DNA from: Gossypium raimondii
Lineage: Eukaryota; Streptophyta; Magnoliopsida; Malvales; Malvaceae
Length of the DNA stretch: 64,000 nt
Direction: 5' to 3'
Assembly: GCF_025698545.1 (NCBI RefSeq)
Contig: NC_068567.1
Coordinates: 1,178,001-1,242,000 of the forward strand
Numbering within the stretch: the stretch's first letter is position 1; every line of letters begins with the position of its first letter. Shown here one piece after another: positions 26,883 through 37,019 of this stretch. The notes beneath the pieces were generated by a model that was not told the origin of the DNA, searched no databases, and saw only the letters and a program-made list of their open reading frames with translations. The translations under genes were made by a program, and so were the position numbers.

Positions 26883-29800
26883 ATGGGAAAAGAATTAGAT
26901 GGGCTAGGGTATTTACCTCTCCACATAATTCTATCAAAATTATCTCCTTCAGATATTATTAAAGTTTCTTGCGCTAATAAAAGGCTTAGAGCTTCAGCTT
27001 CTGACGAGTCCCTTTGGGCTCAAATTTGTTATCAAGAACTTCAGCTTTCAACCCCTCAAGATGATCATGGAAACCCTCTACCTTGTTTTATGGTAATGTT
27101 GATTTCATTTTTCCAAAACCCATTTCATTATTTGTTTCTCTAATTCTTTTCTTAGTTTGTATGCTTGGATTTTTTGTTCTTCATTGTGTTTTTCTGTGAA
27201 TTTTTTTATTATTATGCGGATGTTCTTGTTATTGAATTAGGAAAAGATCTAACTTTATATTGGTTAGTTAAATCAGTTTATTGGGATCGATGACTCAAAC
27301 TCTTGAAATTTTACTTAATAAGTTGGAATTTATAACGAGGAAAAGATTTGGCTGAAATATTAAATAAATCTGTTTAAGGGGACCAGAGACTCAAATTTAA
27401 GAAATTTTAGACGAAAATAAGTTGAAATTTATATGTTGTAAAATATTTTATGTTGTTTAATTTTCTAATTCTTTTTCTTCGTCTTGGTTTCTTTAATGGA
27501 TTTTTTGGATAAAAGGACCATTTTACAAATAAATCAGTTTAATGGGACCAGGGACTCAAATTTTGGAAATTTTAGAAGAAAATAAGTTTGGAATTTATAA
27601 GAAGGAAAATATTTGAATAAAATATTAAAATAGCCCTGAACCATAATGTTTTACTTAGATAAGCCCTTATACTTTTCTGCACCTAAACAAACCCTTATTC
27701 TTTTATTGATACCTAAGGAAACCCTTATTCTCTAGTGAAAAGTTTATTTATGTTGAGGGTTTTAGGTATAGATTAAAGATTAAGTGATTGTTTAGGGTTA
27801 AGTTAAAGTTTAAGGGTTTATTAGAATACAAGTTAAAAATGTTGAAGGGATTACTTTTGTGTACAAAAACGAATGCGAACTTATTTTAATACAATGGTAA
27901 AGTCAAGGGCTTTTTTATATTTTAGTCAAAATGTTTAATTAGGGTTGAATACTATATGATATGCATGAATTTATGGATTTGGAAATGTAGATGATTAAAT
28001 TCTTTCAAGTAATGTTTTTATATTTGTTTCTTTTTCCTTTCCAGTTAGCTTATCAGTTGTGGCGAGAGGCTTTCTCGATGTATCCATGGCCACTTGTTAA
28101 ACGAGTTAAAAGATGTTGGGATAAGCTTAAGAAATGGTTTAACAACAATTTCCCGGAGGCTGAGGCGACACTTAGAAGGGGTGCATCGGAATCCGATATT
28201 GAACAATTACAAACACTTTTAAAAGTCAAATTGCCGCTTCCCACTCGGCTTCTCTATCGTTTTCATGACGGTCAAGAACTGCCGGAAAAAAGGAACCCGA
28301 AGACAGCTTCTGGTAGCTGGTTGGGAATTATAGGTGGTTACTCTTTCTATAACCATTCAGTTAATGTTTACTTGTTACCGTTAAATCAGGTTATTGCCAA
28401 GACAAGATATGTCATTCGTCACCTAGGTTTTTCGAGCCGATCTAAGTGCATCGTCATGGCTTCTTCTTTCACTTTTAGTAGGAAAGTGTTTTTCTTGAAC
28501 TGTACCAATGGCCAACTTTTTGTCGGTACAAGGAAGCCTCTTACAGATGGTGAAATGATTCCGTGTGTCCCGAATGCACTTATTCGTTCCGTGCACGATT
28601 TGTATGGTGAAGAGCAACAAGATGCCATGCTGCTGTGGTTAGAGGAACATGGACGCCGTTTAGAGAATGGTATTATCAAAGTCCGTAAAGAAGGAGATGA
28701 TCGAAGTATCAATTTATTTCCCGAGGTTCCTCCCTTATGTGTCACTACTGTAACAAACGGTGTGCAGGTAATTTTTGGATACTTCATTGTTTTGAATTGA
28801 TTTTATTGAAGAGTTAGTACATGTGTGTTGCTAGCTCAGTTGACTTTGACTAACCAAAAGATTTATTGGTTTTTGTATATTTCTATCCATGGTGGAAACT
28901 AAGCAATTATTTTAACATTTTTTAGTCGTTTTTGATATTCATGACCCTACTCTTAATGGTATTGCAATAATTGTTTTCATTATTTTTGACATGATGGCAC
29001 TAACAAGAAGTATTAGCTTCCAGGTTCGTGCTTCGGCTGTGTTCGTTCCAGAATTTGCTGACCTAGTAGATGAAGCCGAGAAGTTCACGTTTGCTTATTC
29101 AATCCGCATGTCACTCTTACCTGAAGGGTGCGTCATTAATGGAATGACCTTCGTCTCCTGCCAATTGAATAGGAGGCATTGGATCATTCGTGCTGATGGA
29201 GAAGTCGTATCCAGTGTTGATGATGAGGCCGTGATCGGAGAGGTGATGAAATGCCTATTTCTCTCAGTTTAATTTCTCCTATATAAATTTATGCTGGTTT
29301 GACTCTTCATTTCCTTTTATCTTGCTCGATTTTCTTTATATAAGTGAGCCTTATTAGAAAATAAGCTTTTGAAATGACGTAGCACTACCAGGTTTCTTCA
29401 TTATTGAGTTACGTGATCGACAATGATTAAAGAAGGAAGTTCGATGTTCGAGTGTTGTTTTCAGTGGACTATCACTAGACTTTCACCTTTTTTTTTGTGT
29501 ATATTATTGACAAGATTCATCAAGTCATCAACGTTTTCTATAAATCTTGTTTTCCTTTATGCTTGCAGTACCCTCTGTTGCATCCAGGAGAAGGCGAATT
29601 TGTTTATCAGAGCTGCGCGCCCTTACCATCTCCTTCAGGTTCCATTGAAGGTCATTTCACATTTGTCCCTGGAAGGTATGTGAAACAAACTTTTGATTAC
29701 TTTTAGAAGGTCTATTTCAATGAATCATGCTACCTTTGACCGACTGTCTTGTCCCAATGTCTTGTAACGTGAGTCGAAATCCTTCGGCAACAGAGTTTAG

Positions 29801-30288
29801 ATTTAAATCCGATGTGGTTGTAGAAATCTGTTGAGAAGAATGGGTGTGAGAGTGATATAAATACTTTTAAGAGAAAATAAGAAAGTCCGGAATGTATTTC
29901 GAGCGTAACCAATGAGTTCACTTTTGTATGAGAATTATTACATAAACATCGTTTTCTTCCTACATTTAGTTTCTTCTTGGTTAAGACTGGCAATATTTTC
30001 CCAATAAACGGCAACGATAATTTATAAACAAGCTTAATTGAGCTCAAGCTTTGAGTAGCTCAAACTAGCCACTAGTCGAGTTCATCTCAGCTTGAGTACA
30101 CCCTTACTTTTATGATGCCCGAATATGCCCGTCATTCCTTACTGATGTCGGAATATATGAAGTGAACACAGATAGTTACTAATGTAAACTTTGATTATTT
30201 TGTGGTTAGGTTGGCTGATCCAAGAGGCGGTCCATTTGAAGTTCAAGTGGCAAGGTTCCCATTAGAAATGCCAGACTATGTTTTTTGA
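26883..30288 (+). CDS. SKIP16: F-box protein SKIP16 (F-box, SMI1/KNR4, ApaG/DUF525)
   Basis: The five exons are 26883-27092, 28045-28767, 29024-29242, 29569-29675 and 30210-30288 (stop TGA). They total 1338 nt and encode 445 residues, close to the Arabidopsis protein (about 436). Residues 5-50 form an F-box, starting LDGLGYLPLHIILSKLSPSD. Residues about 100-250 resemble a SMI1/KNR4 (SUKH) domain, with GIIGGYSFYNHSVNVYL. Residues about 312-440 form an ApaG/DUF525 domain, with FTFAYSIRMSLL and a GHFTFVPG strand. Family knowledge: SKIP16 binds SKP1-like ASK proteins and should act as a substrate adaptor in an SCF ubiquitin ligase; its target is unknown. The in-frame ATG at 26883 was chosen because the F-box follows at once; upstream in-frame sequence looks like leader. 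A decayed second copy lies downstream (31411-32900). Confidence 0.95.
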
Positions 30289-30609
30289 CAGAAATTCCTG
30301 ATTTCAGACTTTTTGCCTGTTTGTATGTGTGAAAACCCTATTTTGCTCTTCCATTACATTTTGCGATATTACTGTCATCATAAAATTTGTTACTTGTCGT
30401 TAATGAATGGGGTTTGCTTGTGTGTAAAACACAGAATATATTGGGTAAATTACAGTCAAGGTCATTAAACAATTAGTAAGTTTATGTTTTAGTCACTCAA
30501 TTTTAAAAATTTACAAGATGGTCATTATCAATTTTGATATTTTTTCAATTTTTGTAATGACATGCGTGGCACCATATCATCACATTGGACTAAATTTGAG
30601 AAATATTTT

Positions 30610-31229
30610 TCAAATTCCAAATACAATTTATATCATCTGCCATTTAACTTTGACGAAACATGTCAACCAACTTGAATGGGTAACGTATATCATGTTTCGA
30701 ATTTTAGTTTTGTTGGTATCGAAGGCCGTGAAATTTTCTTATCTATGAGCTTACCCACTGAGATGTGCATTAATCTTCAACTATTTGCATACATTATTCG
30801 CCATGATGTTACATATATGCATGCATTGAAATGCTATCTAACTGTCGATACCCTCTTTGGGCCGAAAAGGGTTGAAACTACAGGACGGATTACAAGTTTA
30901 CAACCCGGTGTTTGTCAAGTTTCATCTCATTTTTCGTTTCTAGGGAACTCGTCGGGGTTGGGGTCGGAATAAGTCGTATTCATTTGAATGCTTCTGTACT
31001 CAAACCAATTTGAGCTTAAGCGTAACTTTAATAGAAAAGTGCCCAGAATCCGACCTCAGATTAAAAAAGAATACTGCCATACGTCTATTTAAATAACATA
31101 GCTTTTCTAAGGGTAAATACATCTCTTGATACCTTAAATTAGTTTCAATGTTCAAATTGATACTTATGATTTTTTTTTGTTTAAATTGGCAGTTGAATTC
31201 GACTTCCGTCACATGTTTTAGCCCATTTT
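30610..31229 (+). repeat. Duplicated block, copy 2 (upstream of the decayed SKIP16 copy)
   Basis: This is the direct-orientation partner of 23755-24480. It ends about 180 bases before sequence similar to SKIP16 exon 1. The intervening 2.4 kb present in copy 1 is reduced here to a fragment of a family C foldback element (31240-31362). Confidence 0.85.
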
Positions 31230-31410
31230 TTAATTAAATAGTTGGATGACCAAAAAAAAAACTTATTAATAGTTAGATCATTATTTTATAATTTTTCATA
31301 ATTAAGTGAGCGAAAAAGAAATTTATTAATAGTTAGATGACTACTAGTACAGTTTATCCAATATAATTTTAAATACCCTTACCTTGTTAAATGATAACCT
31401 ATTTTCCAAA

Positions 31411-32900
31411 TTTTAGGTTTTAAGGTTTTGGAATTGTTTGTCGAGGGAAGAAGAATTACATGGTTAGGGATTTAGGTCTCCATATAATTCAATCAAAATT
31501 TCAAGAGTTTGAGTCTTTGATGCCGATAAACTTATTTATTTGCAAAAAAATAAATAAAAATTATATAAGGAAATTGACATGTCTAATATAAAGTTATTGA
31601 TCTTTTCCTAATTCAATAACAATAACAAGATCATCATGGCGAGAGGCTTTCTCGATTTATCCTTGGTTGCTCGTTAAACGAGTTACTAGACATTGGGATA
31701 AGCTTAAGAAATGGTTGAACAATCTCGGAGGTTGAGGCTACACTTAAAAGGGGTGCATCGGAATCCGATATCGAATAATTACAAACACTTCTAAAAATCA
31801 AATTGTCACTTTCAACTCGACTTCCTCATTGCTTTCATGACAGTTAAAAATTGCCGAACAAAAAGAACCCAATGACGGTTTCTGGTAGCTAGTTGGGAAT
31901 TATAGGTGATTACTATTTTTATCACCATTCGGTTAATGTTTACTCGTTACCGTTAAGTCAGGTTATTTCCCAAGTAATGTATGTCATCTCGACAATTAAG
32001 TCAGAGGCAATAACCTGACTTAACGGTATCAAGTAAACATTAACCAAATGGTGATAGAAAGAGTAACCACTTATAATTCCCAACCAGAAGTCGCCTTCGA
32101 GTTCTTTTCTTCCTGCAATTCTTGATCGTCATAAAAGCAATAGAGAAGTCGAGTTGAAAGTGACAATTTGATTTTTAAAAGTACTTGTAATGATTTGATA
32201 ACGAATACCCATGCACCCTTTCTAAGTGTAGCCTCAGCCTCCGAGATTGTTGAACCATTTCTTAAGCTTATCCCAACGTCTATTAACTCGTTTAACGAAC
32301 GGCCATGGATATATCGAGAAAGCCTCTCGCCATGATGATCTTTTTATTGTTATTGAATTAGGAAAAGGTCAATAACTTTATATTAGTTTAAATTTCCTTA
32401 TATAAAAGTTTTTTTTTTTTGCAAATAAATCAGTTTATTGACATCAAAGACTCAAACTCTTGAAATTTTACTTAGATAAGTTGAAATTTATGACGATGAA
32501 CAAATTTGGTTGAAATGTTAAATAAATCAAATTACGGGACCAGATACTCAAATTTTATAAAAAAAAGTTAAAATTTATATGGAGGAAATTATTTTATGTT
32601 GTTTAATTTTCTAATTATTTTCTTAGTCTGGGTTCTTTATTTTTTGGATTTTTGGTCCTTCATTGATTTAATACTTTTCACTGTGTTTTATGTTAAGGTT
32701 TTTGTTTTGGGTTATGTGGTTTTTCTTGTTATTGAATTGATTTAAGTATTAAGGGCTTGTTTAAATTAAATGGTAAAGTTGAAGGGCTTTTTCCATAATT
32801 TAGTCAAAATGTTTCACATTGTATTTTCCATGAATATTTGTGTTGATTGCTTGATTTTAATGAAATTTAAAAGAAATAATATGCAAAATGAAAAATATAA
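31411..32900 (+). pseudogene. Rearranged, decayed second copy of SKIP16
   Basis: The segment 31411-31494 resembles the SKIP16 leader and first exon (26861-26946), without an intact start. Then come an inverted piece of intron 1 (31495-31630), a forward piece of exon 2 (31631-31970, similar to 28060-28400), the inverse of both (32009-32469), and forward intron 1 sequence continuing to about 32820. Stops and indels break every frame. For example, both exon 2 arms lack about 5 bases just before the CGGAGG word of the intact gene, and TAA replaces a Gln codon in the left arm. Exons 3-5, the ApaG domain, are absent. I infer that a tandem duplicate was truncated and later inverted on itself. It cannot make SKIP16 protein. 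Confidence 0.88.
31495..32469. repeat. Palindrome made from SKIP16 exon 2 and intron 1 sequence
   Basis: The left arm is 31495-31967 and the right arm 32009-32469, with a 41-nt spacer. The arms pair along their length with scattered mismatches (I estimate 85-88% identity by eye). The inner parts correspond to SKIP16 exon 2 and the outer parts to intron 1. The small deletion before CGGAGG is shared by both arms, so the inversion arose from a single, already damaged copy. Confidence 0.9.
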
Positions 32901-33708
32901 TAAAACCAATTTGCCAAAATATACACAAAATACTAACACTTACAAAATTATTTAAATTATTTTAATAAGATTATAATATTTTAAACTTTGAAAATATTAA
33001 CACAAAAGCAAAACATAAAACTCTTGTAGTTAAATGAGTGACGGAAAGCTGACATTAGTTTCATTTTGATCACTCAATTATTGACTTCCTTCTATTTTGG
33101 TCATTCAATTATTAATTTTTTGATTTAATCACTAAACTTTTCGAGATTCTAAAAATTAGCCATTTAATGTTTACACATTTTATCAATTTGATATTAAATA
33201 TAAAAAATCTGACAAATTTGGCCCTCAAAGTTTACAAAATTTGTCATTCTAGTTTAGATTCTAAAAATTCAATAAATTTAGCCCTCAATATTTACAAAAT
33301 GTCACATTGTGCTATTTGATTGGCTAAAATAGCCAAGAATTTTTTAAACCCTGTTAAAAATTTAGACCAAAACCCATAAGGAAACGATACTTTAGGTGCT
33401 AAAAATAAAATTTAGCCCTCAACATTTACAAAAACTTTAAAAATAAAAATTTTTATTTTGTAAATGTTAAGAATTAAATTTATTGAATTTTTAGAATTTG
33501 AATTAAAATGAAAATTTTCATAAATATTGAGGGCTAAATTTGTTGAATTGTTTTATATTTAGGATCAAATTAATCGAATGTGTAAACATTAGAGGGTTAA
33601 ATTTGTTATTAGACCAATAAGAAAACACACACGTTAGCCTTTTGTCACTCACCTAGCAGCAACTACTAGAAGAGTGACTAAAATTTTAATTTTGAAAAGT
33701 TTAGTGAC

Positions 33709-34603
33709 GGTAAAAGTACTATAGAGACCCTTGCACCATGAGTCAGGTTGCATTTTGCTCCATTTACTTAAAATATAAGCAAATTAGTCTTTGTATGTTA
33801 AATCAAAGAGCAAACTAGTTAGTTTAATTAAAAATTTAATCCATTTCTATTGTTAAAAAATAATGTAGCTGACGAAATAACCAAACAGTTACACGTAGCG
33901 TGTCATGTATCAAGGGTGAAGCAAGAAATTTTTTTTGGGAGATCGGAATTAAAATGTATATTTTTACGATAGTAAAAATATAATTTTGTTATTTTAATAG
34001 CCTATATCTTTATAATTTTAAAAGATTAAACCAAATTTTATCATTTTTAGGGGGCCTAAGTGTAATTTTACCATTTTTAATTTGAAATCTTATAAATTAT
34101 AAAAGGGTCTAAATGGAAAATTTTCCATTTTAGGGGGGACCGGGCCACTGCCATAGCACCCCCTAAAATGGTAAAATTTAAATTTAGGCCCTTTATAATT
34201 TATAAAAATTTAAATTAGTAATGGTAAAATTACAATTTGCCCCTCAAAAAATGATAAAAAATTAATTTAACCCTTTAAAAATTGTAAAGATATAGGCTAT
34301 TAAAATGATAAAAATTACATTTTTACTATCGAAAAAATATACAATTTAATTCCGGCCTCCCCAAAAAAAGTTTCTAGCTTTGCCATTGACCCCTACCAGC
34401 CCCTCTAGTTTCACCACTATCATGTATACCTCATGTCAACATACAAGAACCGATTTTTAACAATAGAAATAGATAAAATTTTGAACAAAATGATCAATTT
34501 GCTCTTTGATCTAACATACATGGACTACTTTGATCATTTCTTAATTGAAGGAGCGAAACACAATCCAATTCTTAGTATAAAGGCTTCCATAATACTTTTA
34601 CAA
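33709..34603. mobile_element. MITE, family A, carrying a nested insertion
   Basis: The ends GTAAAAGTACTATAGAGACC and ATACTTTTAC are inverted, and the next inner words (GGTTGCATTTTGCTCC and GGAGCGAAACACAATCC) also pair. The flanks TTTAGTGAC and TTTAATGAC could be a 9-bp target duplication with one change. The element is split by a second element at 33911-34419. Confidence 0.7.
33911..34419. mobile_element. hAT-like foldback element nested inside the family A MITE
   Basis: The 509-bp insert is flanked by the exact 8-bp direct repeat TCATGTAT (33903-33910 and 34420-34427). The left end begins CAAGGGTGAAGCAAGAAA and the right end, reverse-complemented, begins TAGTGGTGAAAC. The interior arms pair closely around GGCCACTGCCATAGCACCCC at the centre. 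An 8-bp duplication and CA(A)GGG-type ends fit nonautonomous hAT elements. Similar words occur inside 48900-49080. Confidence 0.78.
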
Positions 34604-35689
34604 TTTAATGACTAAATCGAAAAAAATTACAAATTGAATAACCAAGATTTTCGATTCCATGGTCTTTCTTTGCTTCTCTTCCCTCGTCTATCTTCTAAGG
34701 TCATTTTTTCTTTATAATCATGTATGTATGTATGTATATATATATATATATTCTTAATTTATTTATATGCCAATTTCACCCTTTTGAACCTTTTAAGGAA
34801 TTTTAAATCCTTCCAATGTGAACACAAGATTTCATATTGAAATTCCATTTATGGCATTCATTTATGCACTTGATTTTAAAAGGAAAGTGAGTCATTATTT
34901 AGTAATAATTAACTAAAAATAGTTATAATTATGATTTTCATGCCATATTTAAAGCTTGTTTTAATTTCCTAATAATTAACTAAAATAGTTTGTAATTAAT
35001 TGTTGTGCATTAATTACTTAAATATTAATGTAACGTCAATTATTGTTAAATTTTTATTTCTTTATTAATTGTCCCAATTTTTGAGAAATTAATATTTTAA
35101 CCCATATTTATGTCATTTATTGAATTTTACTTCCAAAATTCAAGCTTGTTCAATTAAATCCATCTGTTAAGCAAATTTGACTTTCATTCAAAATAGTATA
35201 CAATAAAAAAGGTGTAATGACAAATTTAGTTCTTAATATTTATATTTTTTGTCAATTTGGTCGTTATTCAATTTTTAGCTAAATTTGACCTTCAACTTAA
35301 AAAAAAAGAGACAAATTTGACCATAATCCTTATAAAATAGTCGATTTTTTTTAAATATTGACTAAAAATTAAATTTCTAAACATAGCAACCTACATGGCA
35401 ATCCACGTGTACTTCATTTTTTAAAATTTTATGAACTTTATATTTTTTGGATATTTTAATATTTTAATAATTTTAAATTATTTATTGATGTGATATATAA
35501 GATTAGCATGCGAACATCATTCAAATTTAACGTTCTAGTCTCGTATTCATAAAAAAATTATCTCTTTTGAAATGTTAACGGTTAAATTTAGCTAAAAAAT
35601 AAGATTTAATTGACAAAAATGTAAAATTTATCACTACGCCAAAAATAGAAACCGACTATGTATTTTGAGTTAATTAAGTATTACGATCT

Positions 35690-36340
35690 AGATTTTAGTT
35701 CGACAAGTTCAACTACTTAATCTAATTAGACAACAATCAACGGTCATATTAAATCGAGCTACTTGGATCTAATTAGACAACGGTCATCGATCATATTAAA
35801 CATTTGAATTATTTTTCCAAATTGGAATCGACAATGATCAAATTAGATTTGAATTTATCGAATTAAATTCCCATAGATTGCAATCTTACTTGCTTTTACT
35901 TCAAAGAAAAAAAAACCCGAAAATAAGTTTAATTAGTTCACCTGCTTCTATTTTTGAGAATTTAGTCATTTTACTTTAGTCATTTTACTTGCCTGATTTA
36001 GAAACTAACGTCTAACAAAAACACCATTAATAAAATTGTTGTTAAATTAATATTAGATTTAAGATTTTAGTTTGACGAATCAATTATGGAGTTTAATTAA
36101 AAAGATCATCGATCATATTAAATTTAGATTTTTCGAGTTAAACTCAAGTAGATTACGATGTTACTTACCATCACATCAAAGAAAACAAAATGGCACAAAT
36201 AGGTTATATTATATCACTATTAAAACATTTGAAATTTAAATTTCTATTTTTATTTTTAATAATTTTGTCCTTTTACTTGCCTAATTTAAAAATTAAAATC
36301 CAATCGGTAACACTATTAATAAAATATTTGTTAAATTTGA
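35690..36340 (+). repeat. Diverged direct repeat pair
   Basis: The segment 35690-36040 and the segment 36055-36340 share the order of words GATTTTAGTT(C/T)GACGA, ATCGATCATATTAAA, CTCAAGTAGATT-like, ACTTGCCTAATTTA and CATTAATAAAAT. This indicates an old tandem duplication of noncoding sequence. No coding potential was seen. Confidence 0.5.
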
Positions 36341-37019
36341 GTGCGTTATATTTAAATATTAAAAGTAAGATTTAAAATTAAAGCCCTATATTTAAAATAA
36401 TTATTACGTAAGATTTAATTTAAATTTGAAAAGTTTAGAATGTACAGGGACTAATTTTAAATTATACCTGGAAATAAAAGGAGTAAAATATAATGTTGTA
36501 GATCTCTTATTACATATAAAATTTTATGTATTAATTTTCCCTTTTTCTCTGTTTGGCCCTTTTCCCACCATGTGAAATCATATCCTTGTTTTCGATTCCG
36601 TTTCACTTTTAATTAAAAAAAAAAAACTATTTCATCATTAATTCCTCCCAATTTCCTTCCTTATATGGAATTTTTTGATTTATTTCCATTTATTCTCATT
36701 TTAATTTAATTTTTTTAAAAAATCTAGCGCTAGATTTTCAAGTCCCTGAGAAACTCCATCATTTTCCGGCTATTTAAACTACTGCTGTTGTTGTTTTTTG
36801 TTTTCCATTTTTCTTCACCAAATTCTCAGTTCGAGTTTCAGTAATTTTCTTTTTATTTATCGTTTCCCATTTGTTTTCAGTACACCTCTTTTTTTTTTTC
36901 TTCTTCTTCTTTTTCTAGTTTCAGATCTTTGCTTTTCTTAGGGTTTTTGTTTCTGCTTGGGTTTTAGTTCCAAAAAAAAATAGAGATTTAGGGGTTTCTT
37001 TTGGAATTTTCCTGAGAAA

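Larger units (their letters stand above)
32901..37019. other. Intergenic region, SKIP16 copy to bZIP gene
   Basis: This region is very AT-rich and I see no gene. It contains a loosely palindromic foldback stretch at about 33050-33700 (paired ATTTAATGTTTACACATT-type words), nested transposons at 33709-34603, a (TA)n run near 34736-34750, and a pair of diverged direct repeats at about 35690-36040 and 36055-36340. The last 480 bases hold the bZIP promoter and leader, with pyrimidine-rich runs near 36890-36916 but no clear TATA box. Confidence 0.55.

Noticed and set aside
28419-28787. 122-codon minus-strand frame within SKIP16 exon 2
   Set aside because: It is the shadow of the well-supported SKIP16 exon; no family resemblance.
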